A stretch of 64,000 nt of DNA from Desulfomonilia bacterium (GCA_036567785.1 DATCTV010000004.1:186001-250000), one strand, 5' to 3'. Counted from the first letter of the stretch, positions 45,225 to 54,405 are shown. Translations and numbers: made by a program. The notes: generated by a model not told the origin, from the sequence alone.

Positions 45225-46469
45225 ATGAAAATCCTTACCATGAACTGCGGCAGCTCATCGATCAAATTCAAGATTTTTTCGATGCCTGAAGGCACTGTCA
45301 TTGCAAAGGGACAGGCCGACCGCATAGGTCTGGATGACTCAAGAATTCAATGGGAAGGCAAAGGAATCACACCCTGCATCGTCAGACAAGAGCTCTCCAG
45401 CCACAAAAAAGCGCTTGAGATGCTGCTTGGACTTAACCCGGCAGGAAATGAAAAATCTCCGGTAAATATTTGCGATATAACGGCGGTAGGGCATCGTTTT
45501 GTTCATGGCGGGGAGTTTTTCCGGTCTTCCGTGGCCGTAAACCCTTCCGTGCGCAGAACGCTTGAAGTCTGCAGGAACCTTGCTCCGCTGCACAATCCAC
45601 ATAATCTGACCGGCATCGACGTATGCACGGCCCTTATCCCGGAAGTGCCGCAGATTGCGGTTTTCGACACGGCCTTCCATCAGAGCATGCCCGATTATGC
45701 ATACACCTATGCCATTCCTTTCAGGTATTACGAGGAAAACCGCATCAGAAAATACGGATTTCACGGAACCTCACACAGATATGTTGCGGAACGTGCAGCT
45801 GAAATTATCGGTAAAGACATAAAAAATCTCAGAATAATAACCGCGCACCTGGGCAATGGATCAAGCCTGTGCGCCATCGGAAATGGAAAATCCTGTGACA
45901 CCTCGATGGGTTTCACGCCTCTTTCAGGCATTGTCATGGGTACCCGGTGCGGCGACATCGATCCAGCACTGATTGCATATCTTATTGATGATCTGAACAT
46001 CCCTGTTCATGAAGCAATGCGAATACTCAATCATGAAAGCGGAGTCCTGGGCATATCAGGCCTTTCTTCGGATTTCAGGGATCTTTTTTCAGCTGCCGGG
46101 AATGGGCATGAACGGGCGGCTCTCGCGCTTAACGTGTTCGCATACAGTACAGCAAAGGGGATCGGGTCTCTCATCCCTGCCATTAACGGCCTTGATGTAC
46201 TTGTTTTCACCGCGGGCATCGGTGAAAATTCTCCCCGTATGCGACAGATGATCTGTGACTATCTTTCATGGCTGGGCATCAGTCTTGACCATGAGAAAAA
46301 TGTGTCCGGTATACTTGAAAATGACATTTCTCTCGGGGGCTCTCCTGTAAGTGTTCTGGTCATACCTACCGACGAGGAAAAGATTATTGCAGTTGAAACA
46401 ATGAATATTCTTAAAAACAGTGGACAGCCTGAATTGGAGGAAAGCCCGGAGGAAAGTTTTCTGAAATAA
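45225..46469 (+). CDS. ackA: Acetate kinase
   Basis: A 414-residue ASKHA-fold kinase. 'MNCGSSSIKFKIF' (phosphate 1), 'GHRFVHGG', 'HLGNGSSLCAI' (phosphate 2) and 'FTAGIGENSP' (adenosine) are all present. It makes ATP and acetate from acetyl phosphate. The start at 45225 is nine bases after AAGGA; the ATG at 45216 is too close to that site. Standing between dsrP and xsc, it is the direct consumer of the acetyl phosphate that Xsc makes. The final dozen residues are acidic and variable. Confidence 0.94.
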   Translation: MKILTMNCGSSSIKFKIFSMPEGTVIAKGQADRIGLDDSRIQWEGKGITPCIVRQELSSHKKALEMLLGLNPAGNEKSPVNICDITAVGHRFVHGGEFFRSSVAVNPSVRRTLEVCRNLAPLHNPHNLTGIDVCTALIPEVPQIAVFDTAFHQSMPDYAYTYAIPFRYYEENRIRKYGFHGTSHRYVAERAAEIIGKDIKNLRIITAHLGNGSSLCAIGNGKSCDTSMGFTPLSGIVMGTRCGDIDPALIAYLIDDLNIPVHEAMRILNHESGVLGISGLSSDFRDLFSAAGNGHERAALALNVFAYSTAKGIGSLIPAINGLDVLVFTAGIGENSPRMRQMICDYLSWLGISLDHEKNVSGILENDISLGGSPVSVLVIPTDEEKIIAVETMNILKNSGQPELEESPEESFLK

Positions 46470-46508
46470 ACGAATGAAAAATAAAAATCTAAAGATAGGA
46501 GGAATATT

Positions 46509-48248
46509 ATGAAGAAAGTCAAGATGACTCCAAGCGAAGCAATCGTAGAAACGCTTCTGGCTGAAGGCGTTGATCATGTGTGCGGCATTGTGGGATCAGC
46601 CTTTATGGACATGCTGGATCTTTTCCCGGCAGCAGGAATAAAATTCTATCCCGTACGTCATGAACAGAGCGCAGTGCATATGGAAGACGCCTATTCCCGG
46701 ATCACCGGACGGGCAGGCGTCGCAACAGGCCAGAACGGGCCCGGCATAACAAACATGGTTACATCTGTGGCCGCAGCGAACATGGGCCACACGCCCCTTG
46801 TGGTCATCTCTCCATCGGCAGGAACACCTACAATCGGCTGGGACGGCTTTCAGGAATGCGATCAGGTCTCCGTATTCAAGGCCATAACAAAAGCGACAGT
46901 ACGAGTACCTCATCCCAAAAGGGCCGCTGACTGTCTGCGCACTGCCTTCAGGATCGCATATGCCGAGAGGGGTCCGGTGCTGTATGACATCCCCAGGGAT
47001 TATTTTTACGGCGAACTTGAAGAAACCATTTTAAAGCCTTCCCAGTATCGCGTTGACGCGCGCGGGTGCGGTTCCATCGAAAGCCTGGACAAGGCGGCAC
47101 AGCTCCTTTCAAAGGCGAAAAACCCGGTAATCGTTTCAGGCCGCGGCGTGGTCGACTCCAACGGACTTGACGTAATCAAGGCTATTGCCGAACACCTCAC
47201 TGCGCCTGTTGCGGTCACCTATCTTCATAACGACGCCTTCTACGGCAATCACCCCCTGTTCCTGGGTTCGATAGGCTATATGGGATCAAAGGCCGCAATG
47301 AAAACTCTTTCCAAGGCTGATGTAGTACTTGCAGTCGGAACGCGCCTTTCGGTTTTCGGGACCCTGCCGCAGTATGACATCAACTATTTCCCGGATGCCG
47401 CCAAAATCATTCAGATCGACATCAATCCACGGCATATAGCACGCACCCATCCCATTGAAGTCGGCATAATCGGCGATGCCAGGGAAGCAAGCTCTGAAAT
47501 TCTCAAACGCCTCAAGACCTTGAGCAAGGGACGAAAACCTGACACCAAAAGGCTTGCCGCAATAGCAAAAGAAAAAGAGATTTGGGAAAAGGAGATCGTA
47601 AAGCTGGCAATGGTCAAGGGAAACCCGATCAATCCGAGAAGGGTCCTGCTCGAGATATCCAAGGCGCTTCCAAAAGACTGCATCGTCACGACCGATATTG
47701 GTAACGTATCTTCAACGGCCAACAGCTATCTCAAATTCAACGGAGGCCGCCAGCATATTGCGGCGCTTACCTTCGGCAACACAGGATTCGCCTACCCTGC
47801 CGCACTGGGCGCACAGATTGCAAAACCGAAATCGCCGGTCATAGCCATAATCGGGGACGGGGCCTGGGGTATGAGCCTTCACGAGGTCAGTACGGCAGTA
47901 GAGCACAACCTACCGGTTGTTGCATGCGTATTCAGGAACATGTGGTGGGGTGCTGAGGCAAAGAACCAGATAGACTTTTATAACAACCGTTTCGTGGGGG
48001 TTGACATCCCCAACCCGAAGAGCTTCGCGCCCGTCGCTCAGGCCATGGGTGCACAGGGCGTGAGTGTGGAACGTGCCGAAGATATCAGGGAAGCCTTCCT
48101 TTCATGCATTAAAAGCCGTAAACCTACGGTCCTCGAGTTTGTGGTCGACGGCACACAACTCGCTCCGCCGTTCAGAAAGGACGCCCTGGCATTGCCTACA
48201 AGGTTCCTTAAAAAATACGACTATCTGGATTACAGAAACTGGGATTGA
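46509..48248 (+). CDS. xsc: Sulfoacetaldehyde acetyltransferase (ThDP enzyme)
   Basis: A 579-residue ThDP enzyme of the acetolactate synthase superfamily. Activating Glu52 is in '[16 protein letters not shown]'; the metal/diphosphate motif begins '[13 protein letters not shown]' and ends '[14 protein letters not shown]'. '[12 protein letters not shown]' and '[18 protein letters not shown]' match Xsc rather than acetolactate synthase. Xsc converts sulfoacetaldehyde plus phosphate into acetyl phosphate and sulfite. Adjacent ackA uses the first product and the dsr genes the second. AGGAGG precedes the ATG, 39 bases after ackA. Functional call is strong from family plus context. Confidence 0.85.
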   Translation: MKKVKMTPSEAIVETLLAEGVDHVCGIVGSAFMDMLDLFPAAGIKFYPVRHEQSAVHMEDAYSRITGRAGVATGQNGPGITNMVTSVAAANMGHTPLVVISPSAGTPTIGWDGFQECDQVSVFKAITKATVRVPHPKRAADCLRTAFRIAYAERGPVLYDIPRDYFYGELEETILKPSQYRVDARGCGSIESLDKAAQLLSKAKNPVIVSGRGVVDSNGLDVIKAIAEHLTAPVAVTYLHNDAFYGNHPLFLGSIGYMGSKAAMKTLSKADVVLAVGTRLSVFGTLPQYDINYFPDAAKIIQIDINPRHIARTHPIEVGIIGDAREASSEILKRLKTLSKGRKPDTKRLAAIAKEKEIWEKEIVKLAMVKGNPINPRRVLLEISKALPKDCIVTTDIGNVSSTANSYLKFNGGRQHIAALTFGNTGFAYPAALGAQIAKPKSPVIAIIGDGAWGMSLHEVSTAVEHNLPVVACVFRNMWWGAEAKNQIDFYNNRFVGVDIPNPKSFAPVAQAMGAQGVSVERAEDIREAFLSCIKSRKPTVLEFVVDGTQLAPPFRKDALALPTRFLKKYDYLDYRNWD

Positions 48249-48286
48249 TGATCGGGACAGGCATCTGTCCTGCCGGTTATAAAACA

Positions 48287-48323
48287 GAAAGCCGCTTCCT
48301 GGATAATGCAGGAAGCGGCTTTC
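48287..48323. terminator. Terminator between convergent xsc and GDPD genes
   Basis: A perfect 15-base stem, GAAAGCCGCTTCCTG (48287-48301) with its complement (48309-48323), on a 7-base loop. A-rich sequence precedes it, giving T on the minus strand. It can stop transcription from both sides. Confidence 0.8.
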
Positions 48324-48345
48324 GCGTATGCACCCGAAAATCCGG

Positions 48346-50241
48346 TTATTCTTCTGCCACGGCTTTCAATATGCCAGGCTCGTCCGTCATTATGGCTTCG
48401 ACTTTCTTTACATTTTTGAGTGAACGCATTGTTGCAGCATCGTTTATTGTCCATGCATGTACCTTGAGCCCCAGATAACGGGCCTTGAGCATGAATACAT
48501 CGTTTATTACCGTCACATTCAGATTATTCAGAGTCAATTCAAAGGGCACCTGAAGCACCCTTGCTGGCGGATCGTATTTCGAGGCAAGCATGACGGAAAG
48601 CGGGGTAAGGAAAAAGTTTATTATCTCAGCCTGGCTGAAGGATGTGATTATGTCATCGCCTCTCAATGCAATCTCGTTCCTGACATCATTAAGGGCCTTC
48701 TGGTCAAAGGATTCTATTATTACACGGTTCTTGATTCCATGGGCCTCAATCATATCGATCAGCTTTTCCGAAACGCCGGCATCGAGCTGCTTTATCTCGA
48801 TTACACCCACTGCATTCTGAATTGCAGGCTCATCAAGCACCTCATCGAGGGTCGGGATCTTTATACCCTTTCCCCGGTAAGGATATGTTGCTCCACCATC
48901 TGTCGTGAACCGGTAACCGGCATCTAGCTCCTTGACTTCGGCCAGCGTCATGTCATTGATGCTCCCGGTTCCGTTTGTACACCTGTCAACCCTTGTGTCA
49001 TGAGAGATTACGACATAGCCGTCTTTGGTGACTTGCAGATCAAGCTCATATCCGTCGGCGCCGGCAGCCATGCCGTTACGGAATGCTTCAAGCGTGTTTT
49101 CCGGCATAAGCGCAGCCCCGCCCCTGTGGGCAATATTCAAAAAACCCGTATCATTTCTAAGGTAAACATTTGAAACCCTGTCTCCTTCGGCAATATCAGC
49201 CATCACCTGCGACCAGTCCCATGCTATGCTGTCAGGGGTGATGAAACCGAATCCCTGTGTATCAAGGTCCTTCATCGGATTCAGGAAATAATTCACCTTG
49301 AACGGGATATAGAAAATCCGATTGTCTATAGCGCCGTATCCGTCCTCATGAGGAGTGTCTCCGACCATTGCCAGGACTTTGTCCCCGCCATAGAGTTTCT
49401 TGATGACGCACAGCGCTGCATCCTTGAACTTAAAAGTTTCATCATACGGCATGTCGTCCTTGACGAATATCAGTATTTTTCTGGAAGCGGCAGGCTCAAA
49501 GTGGTTTATCATCTGCTGCCGGCAAAGGGCCCTTGCCTCCTTTGGCATGCCTGACACGATTACAAAGTCTTTTCCTTCATCGAGCAACTCTTTGATGGAA
49601 GGAACGACATACTGGTCGATAAGCGGCCAGTTTCCCTTAGTTAAGTTGAAAAGGTTTACCACATCGGGAATGCTGTTAAGCCCGCCTGTGGCATGAATTG
49701 TGTTGTCATGATCTGATATTACCACCTGAGGGTTGGCCATAGAAATCCTGTCGATGTTCGGGTTCATGCATGGAGAATTCTGATTGGCCAGTACCCTTAC
49801 AAGGCCCATGCTGTCCGAAACGGTCCTGCCTCCGGAGAAAAGCACGTCCGCCCTGAGCTGAAGATCGAAGGGTGCTGCGCACAGAGGAAAAGCCGAAAGC
49901 CACTTTCTGAGACCGCCAAGCGAGGCCTTCCCATTGCCGTCGGTTTCGACAGGCCCGTCTCCGAGCATTACCCATGCATCATCGCCCGACCCAAGCGGCC
50001 TTGCATAGAACTGCACCTGCATGCCGCTGAGCTTCTTTCCCAGTATGAACTTGAGGAACGACTGCTTGTCCTTCTGCTCGATCTGATAGACCGTGGCATT
50101 AGGAACGATTTCCGGCTCGAGGACATCACCATTGCTTGTAATTCCATCGGAAACGACTATTTCAGTATTCTCAGGGGTCGGCAGACAGCCGGAGACAATT
50201 ATGATTATTGACAGGCTCAGATATACTATCAGTCTCTTCAC
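48346..50241 (-). CDS. Lipoprotein with HAD-like phosphatase domain fused to glycerophosphodiester phosphodiesterase
   Basis: A 631-residue protein with GTG start after GAGGAGG. The signal peptide ends in lipobox 'IVSGC' (Cys19). A beta-rich region (50-155) precedes an HAD/LNS2-like domain with 'SDHDNT' (176-181), 'VSGMPKEA' and '[10 protein letters not shown]'. The C-terminal GDPD domain has '[17 protein letters not shown]' (from about 371), '[20 protein letters not shown]' and a TIM-barrel pattern. GDPD releases glycerol 3-phosphate from phospholipid head groups; the HAD domain could then remove phosphate. Likely anchored facing the periplasm. Substrate inferred only. Confidence 0.8.
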   Translation of the reverse strand: MKRLIVYLSLSIIIIVSGCLPTPENTEIVVSDGITSNGDVLEPEIVPNATVYQIEQKDKQSFLKFILGKKLSGMQVQFYARPLGSGDDAWVMLGDGPVETDGNGKASLGGLRKWLSAFPLCAAPFDLQLRADVLFSGGRTVSDSMGLVRVLANQNSPCMNPNIDRISMANPQVVISDHDNTIHATGGLNSIPDVVNLFNLTKGNWPLIDQYVVPSIKELLDEGKDFVIVSGMPKEARALCRQQMINHFEPAASRKILIFVKDDMPYDETFKFKDAALCVIKKLYGGDKVLAMVGDTPHEDGYGAIDNRIFYIPFKVNYFLNPMKDLDTQGFGFITPDSIAWDWSQVMADIAEGDRVSNVYLRNDTGFLNIAHRGGAALMPENTLEAFRNGMAAGADGYELDLQVTKDGYVVISHDTRVDRCTNGTGSINDMTLAEVKELDAGYRFTTDGGATYPYRGKGIKIPTLDEVLDEPAIQNAVGVIEIKQLDAGVSEKLIDMIEAHGIKNRVIIESFDQKALNDVRNEIALRGDDIITSFSQAEIINFFLTPLSVMLASKYDPPARVLQVPFELTLNNLNVTVINDVFMLKARYLGLKVHAWTINDAATMRSLKNVKKVEAIMTDEPGILKAVAEE

Positions 50242-50351
50242 AAATCCTCCTCAAAAATAAAGTGTACAGAAATGTTTCATATAAATACCACATACCGGGT
50301 TCTTAATACAGCCGTTCTTTAACGGAGGGATATGAGGATTGAGAAATTAAC

Positions 50352-50379
50352 GCCGGACTTCATTGATTTGAAGTCCGGC
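50352..50379 (-). terminator. Terminator after the aminotransferase gene
   Basis: A perfect 11-base stem, GCCGGACTTCA with TGAAGTCCGGC (50352-50362 and 50369-50379), on a 6-base loop. It lies 17 bases downstream of the aminotransferase stop. The minus-strand T run is weak (GTTAATTTC). Confidence 0.65.
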
Positions 50380-50395
50380 TTGATTTTCGAACTAT

Positions 50396-51757
50396 CTATT
50401 TTTCAACTTCTGCATCTGCAATGAGGAGGGCCTTGTCAAATACGTCAATTGCAAAGTCTATCTGCTCTTTCGTCACACAAAGAGGAGGAGCCAGCATAAG
50501 CACGCTTGCAATTCCGGGCAGGCAGTAAACGCCGTTCTTCATGGCTTCAGCAAGCACCCTGACCTTTGCCGTTGGAGGCCTTAATCCTTCTATGTAAGGA
50601 TCATGCATGGGTTCCTTTGTCTTTCTGTTTCTGACAAGTTCCACTCCGACAAACAGTCCTTTGCCGCGTACATCACCGATGCACGGGTGTTTATCCATAA
50701 GTTCCCTGGCCTTTTCGAGCAGGTAATCACCCAGTTTTGCAGAATTCTCAATCAGGTTGTCTTCCCTGTATGCCTCAATGGTCGCAACGCCTGCGGCCAT
50801 TGCAAGCGCATGTCCGCTGTAGGTATGCCCGTGTATGTATGGAATTTCATCGATAAGAGCTGCCACCTTTTTATTTACACTGGTCGTGCCCAGGGGAATA
50901 TAACCCGAAGTCACTCCCTTGGCTGTACAGATGATATCGGGATCAACGCCCCAGTGTTCGATTGCAAACCACTTTCCTGTGCGTCCCCAGCCTGCCATTA
51001 CCTCGTCATCGATCAAAAGAATGTCGTATTTGTTACATATCTCTCTTACCTTCTGCCAATAGCCGTCCGGAGGTACGATTATTCCGTTTGAACCTATAAC
51101 CGGCTCGCCGATGAACGCCGCGACCCTCTTTGCGCCGCCCTCGAATCGTATTACATCTTCAACATGCTTTGCACACTGGACATCACAGTTGGGATATGTT
51201 GCGCCGAACGGGCAGCGATAGCAGTAAGGGTCCAGACAGTGGACAGTGCCAGGAATCGCCGGCTCGGCAGCCCAGTTTCTGAAATCGTTTGAGAGCCCCA
51301 TGGCCCCGTATGTCGAACCATGATAGCTCCTGAAGCGGGAGATAATCTTCTGTCTTCCCGTAACCAGTCTGGCTATCTTTATCGCACCTTCATTGGCCTC
51401 TGACCCGCTTGCGCAAAAGTATGTCTTTGTTATGTCACCAGGAGTCAGTTCGGCTATAAGTTTCGCAAGTTTTGCCTTCGGTTCCGTAGCAAACGATACC
51501 GATATCGCCTGCAGCTTCTCTGCCTGCTTCAGCACTGCTTCCTTGACACGGTCATCCGAATGGCCCAGGTTGCTGAATACGAACATAGAGCTGAAATCTA
51601 TGTACTTCTTGCCGTCAGTATCCCAGAAACAGCAGCCCTTGGCCTTATCGACAACAATCGGATTGACATCCTTCTGAGCCGCCCAGGGATATAGGACATG
51701 GTCCTTCTCATATTGCCGTATAGTTGCAGCATCAAGTGTGGTGGAATCTTTTTTCAT
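50396..51757 (-). CDS. tpa: Class III aminotransferase, probable taurine:pyruvate (or 2-oxoglutarate) aminotransferase
   Basis: A 453-residue PLP enzyme. The Schiff-base lysine is K280 in 'CTAKGVTSGYIPLG'; Asp250 in 'LLIDDEVMAGWGRTG' binds the pyridine nitrogen. The Cys-rich 'PYCYRCPFGATYPNCDVQC' insert occurs in taurine- and omega-amino-acid-type members. With xsc 2 kb away, the best role is taurine to sulfoacetaldehyde. Other omega-amino substrates (beta-alanine, GABA) cannot be excluded. The ATG lies 11 bases after AGGAGG; a three-codon ATG-CTT-AGA-TGA frame with closer spacing overlaps it. Confidence 0.7.
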   Translation of the reverse strand: MKKDSTTLDAATIRQYEKDHVLYPWAAQKDVNPIVVDKAKGCCFWDTDGKKYIDFSSMFVFSNLGHSDDRVKEAVLKQAEKLQAISVSFATEPKAKLAKLIAELTPGDITKTYFCASGSEANEGAIKIARLVTGRQKIISRFRSYHGSTYGAMGLSNDFRNWAAEPAIPGTVHCLDPYCYRCPFGATYPNCDVQCAKHVEDVIRFEGGAKRVAAFIGEPVIGSNGIIVPPDGYWQKVREICNKYDILLIDDEVMAGWGRTGKWFAIEHWGVDPDIICTAKGVTSGYIPLGTTSVNKKVAALIDEIPYIHGHTYSGHALAMAAGVATIEAYREDNLIENSAKLGDYLLEKARELMDKHPCIGDVRGKGLFVGVELVRNRKTKEPMHDPYIEGLRPPTAKVRVLAEAMKNGVYCLPGIASVLMLAPPLCVTKEQIDFAIDVFDKALLIADAEVEK

Positions 51758-51853
51758 CTAAGCATCAACCTCCTGTATTTATTTTCTTCCGCGTTTTTTA
51801 TGCCATTCTAAACAGCAGTATCAAGATTTTTCTGTCGAAATTTCTGCAGCGGT

Positions 51854-51959
51854 TCACACCATGCCGCCGGTTGCCATCAATGATCCGATTGAGGGTCTGT
51901 TCAAAAAGCTGAACAAATGATTTGATCCCGTCTTAAGAAAATTCGGCCTCATGGTGTGA
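51854..51959 (-). ncRNA. Candidate structured RNA element between the lyase and aminotransferase genes
   Basis: Outer arms TCACACCATG and CATGGTGTGA (51854-51863, 51950-51959) form a 10-base helix. After a 2x2 bulge they are extended by GCCG/CGGC. Inside, GGG (51893-51895) can pair with CCC (51927-51929) around the hairpin TGTTCA/TGAACA (51898-51903, 51910-51915). The element begins 26 bases after the lyase stop and ends about 97 bases before the aminotransferase start. It could be a leader regulator or only a complex intergenic fold. No known riboswitch class was recognised. Confidence 0.35.
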
Positions 51960-51984
51960 TGTGCCTGAATGTTTCTCATACACC

Positions 51985-53409
51985 TCACTTCTTGAATCTC
52001 CTCAATATCTTCAGAACAATCGGCATTGCACGATCAAGAAGTTTCGATCCGGACGGATCCGCCTCAAACGACGGCATCTTGCATTCCGGCCCGTAGAGGT
52101 TTTCCATCATTTTCATCACCTCATTTTGAATAAGGCCTTTAAACGGCACATTTGCAATCATCCCGTACATGGCGGCATTGCCTTTAACAGCAAGACCAGG
52201 GTTTGATCGAACGGTTTCCACGGCTTCACGGATGTCTTTCAAATAGTCATCCGCTATCATTGCATGTCTCGGTATAACCATGCAGTGAAGGGCATCGGGA
52301 TTCTGAAGCCTGTCAACCAGCCAGCCCTTTGCCTCAAGCTGGTCACCGACAGCGAATATATCCACAGCCCTGTCTGTTGACGTATAGGCGAAAACACTCA
52401 TTGCCGGTTTACCAAGCACCTTTAGCCCGGGAATTTCCTCTATGCCTTTTTTAAGCTTTTCAGTCGTTCCCATAATTGCCGCGGCAATCTCCTTATAGCC
52501 GCTTACACCAAAGACATTCATTGCAGCCCAGGCAGCGGCAATCGCTCCCCCAGGCCTCGTTCCCAGCATGGCAGGAGATGCGAAAACACCTCCCGGCCAG
52601 TCAGTTTTTACGAAGAACTGGTGCTTAAGGTAATTCATATTCTTGTACAGCAGCACAGACGCCCCTTTTGCGCTGAAGCCGTATTTGTGTATGTCTGCCG
52701 ATATTGATGTAACCCCTGGGACCCTGAAGTCGAAGGGATCGACATTAAAGCCGTTCTTTTCAATGAAAGGAAGCAGAAACCCTCCGACACATGAATCAAC
52801 ATGAAGAGGAAGGTCATGTTCGATTGCCAGTCTGCCAAGTTCCGTTACAGGGTCTATCACTCCATGCGGATAAGAAGGCGCGGAACATACGATCATTATG
52901 GTGTTCCGGTTGATGAGCTTTCTGACGGCATTTACATCCACCCTGTTATCGGCGCAGAGTGGCACATAATGGATCTTAACGCCAAAATACTTTGCCGCCT
53001 TGGACCATGCGACATGAATCGATCTCGGTGCGATCATTTCCGGCCTGAAAGGAAGACGTCTCTTCGATTTGGCAAGTTCCCTGTAGGTTACAACAGGGAG
53101 AAGGCAGCTTTCCGTACCGCCGGATGTCATTACACCCACTGTATTGTCATCTCCGCCAAGAAGCCCGGCAGACATCCTGACAATTTCCGACTCCATGCGT
53201 TTGAGGCTCTTGAAAGCCATCGGATTGAGCGCATTTTCGCTGAAATACATGCCATAGGCTTCTTTCAGAAAATTCGTATGGTCTTCGCTGAGGTAATAAA
53301 CAAGACTCCAGGTCTTGCTGTCATGATAGTTGGCATCATCTGAATTGAATGACCTGAGCATTTCAAGCACTTTCGAGCGCTCGATACCCTGTTCCGGAAT
53401 CCTGTTCAT
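51985..53409 (-). CDS. Sphingosine-1-phosphate-lyase-like PLP enzyme (group II decarboxylase fold)
   Basis: A 474-residue fold-type I PLP enzyme. 'TSGGTES' (95-101), 'HVDSCVGGF' with Asp205, and Schiff-base K242 in 'SADIHKYGFSAKGAS' are clear. Downstream, 'TDWPGGVFASPAMLGTRPGG', 'AKGWLVDRLQNP', 'YLKDIREAV' and 'NAAMYGMIANVP' follow the order and spacing of human SGPL1 rather than glutamate or tyrosine decarboxylases. SGPL1 cleaves sphingoid base phosphates to phosphoethanolamine and a fatty aldehyde. Unlike SGPL1 it has no N-terminal membrane helix. Next to the taurine-type aminotransferase, a sulfonated sphingoid base would be a logical substrate. AGGGGG precedes the ATG. Confidence 0.75.
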   Translation of the reverse strand: MNRIPEQGIERSKVLEMLRSFNSDDANYHDSKTWSLVYYLSEDHTNFLKEAYGMYFSENALNPMAFKSLKRMESEIVRMSAGLLGGDDNTVGVMTSGGTESCLLPVVTYRELAKSKRRLPFRPEMIAPRSIHVAWSKAAKYFGVKIHYVPLCADNRVDVNAVRKLINRNTIMIVCSAPSYPHGVIDPVTELGRLAIEHDLPLHVDSCVGGFLLPFIEKNGFNVDPFDFRVPGVTSISADIHKYGFSAKGASVLLYKNMNYLKHQFFVKTDWPGGVFASPAMLGTRPGGAIAAAWAAMNVFGVSGYKEIAAAIMGTTEKLKKGIEEIPGLKVLGKPAMSVFAYTSTDRAVDIFAVGDQLEAKGWLVDRLQNPDALHCMVIPRHAMIADDYLKDIREAVETVRSNPGLAVKGNAAMYGMIANVPFKGLIQNEVMKMMENLYGPECKMPSFEADPSGSKLLDRAMPIVLKILRRFKK

Positions 53410-53538
53410 TTAATCCCCCTAACGCCATTTCAGGCTGTTTTTATATAAGTTTTTATTTTGGATTAATTCATGAAACACATAGCCCCGAATCGATCAGGGC
53501 CAAATCCTTCAATAACCTGTACAATATGCGCTATATGC

Positions 53539-53580
53539 TTGATTCAAGTCAAATATTTTATCCGGCAAATACTCTATATT
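53539..53580 (+). promoter_or_regulatory. FNR/HcpR-like site and -10 box before the ferredoxin gene
   Basis: TTGAT-TCAA-GTCAA (53539-53552) matches the CRP/FNR-family pattern TTGAY-N4-RTCAA. A TATATT -10 box lies at 53575-53580, giving a start near 53587. The site centre (53545.5) is then at -41.5, the standard position for activators of this family. Confidence 0.5.
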
Positions 53581-53609
53581 TTTTTGTAGAAATGAAAAGG
53601 GAGGCCGGC

Positions 53610-54347
53610 ATGAAGAAGACAAGAAAGATCATAGATATAGACGAGGCAAAGTGCGACGGCTGCGGCCAGTGCTGTCTGGCATGTGCAGAGGGTGCGCTTA
53701 AGATCATCAACGGCAAGGCTAAACTTGTTGGCGATATTTACTGTGACGGTCTTGGCGCCTGCATCGGCAAATGTCCCCGGGGTGCATTGAAGATTATCGA
53801 AAGGGCAGCGGATTCTTTTAATGAAGAGGCCGTCAAGATTCATCCTGATCTGGCTGCAGAGAATAAAGAAAAAACCCTTCCCTGCGGCTGTCCATCGTCA
53901 GTAATGATGGAATTCAAGAAAGAACCAGTCTGCGATAACAGTGCACCTTCAGGCGAGCCGGTAAGCCATCTGGCACACTGGCCTATAAAGCTTCAGTTAT
54001 TGGGGCCTCAAGCGCCTTTTCTGAAGAATTCAGATCTGATGTTGATAGCCGATTGTGCAGCAGTTGCCTGCCCCGGGCTGCATGAAAAATTTTTGAAAGG
54101 ACATGCCGTTGCAACAGGCTGTCCAAAGTTTGATGACATCGAAGCACACATCGAGAGACTCGCACACATACTTTCGGAAGCAGGGCCGAAAAGCCTTACA
54201 GTCGTTCATATGGAGGTGCCCTGCTGCAACGGACTTCTGTATGCCGCAATCGAGGCAATAGAACGCTCAGCTGTCAAACCGCCTTTTAAAAGAATTATTA
54301 TAGGAAGAACAGGTGATATATCGGCCGAGGAGGAAATGGCTGTTTAA
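53610..54347 (+). CDS. 4Fe-4S ferredoxin-domain protein (FrdX-like)
   Basis: A 245-residue protein. An N-terminal two-cluster ferredoxin domain ('CDGCGQCCLACAEGA', 'CDGLGACIGKCPRGA') is followed by a linker with 'CGCPSS' and a conserved C-terminal region with Cys in 'ADCAAVACPG', 'TGCPKFDD' and 'VPCCNGLLYA'. Proteins of this layout occur in many anaerobes, often near hybrid cluster protein genes under HcpR control. The start at 53610 has AGGGAGG; an in-frame ATG at 53526 lies upstream of the predicted promoter. An electron-transfer role is inferred; the partner is unknown. Confidence 0.75.
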   Translation: MKKTRKIIDIDEAKCDGCGQCCLACAEGALKIINGKAKLVGDIYCDGLGACIGKCPRGALKIIERAADSFNEEAVKIHPDLAAENKEKTLPCGCPSSVMMEFKKEPVCDNSAPSGEPVSHLAHWPIKLQLLGPQAPFLKNSDLMLIADCAAVACPGLHEKFLKGHAVATGCPKFDDIEAHIERLAHILSEAGPKSLTVVHMEVPCCNGLLYAAIEAIERSAVKPPFKRIIIGRTGDISAEEEMAV

Positions 54348-54370
54348 TTTTACAGGACAGCATCCGTGAC

Positions 54371-54390
54371 GCTCTTAATCAGAGCCTTTT
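54371..54390 (+). terminator. Weak terminator after the ferredoxin gene
   Basis: Short stem GCTCT/AGAGC (54371-54375, 54381-54385) with CTTTT following and more T downstream. It lies 24 bases after the stop of the ferredoxin gene, between convergent genes. Confidence 0.35.
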
Positions 54391-54405
54391 ATAATTTGTA
54401 TTTTT

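Noticed and set aside
46509-48248. Acetolactate synthase large subunit as the product
   Set aside because: The fold is shared, but segments such as '[12 protein letters not shown]' and '[10 protein letters not shown]' fit Xsc better, no small subunit or other branched-chain genes are near, and the ackA/dsr context fits Xsc.
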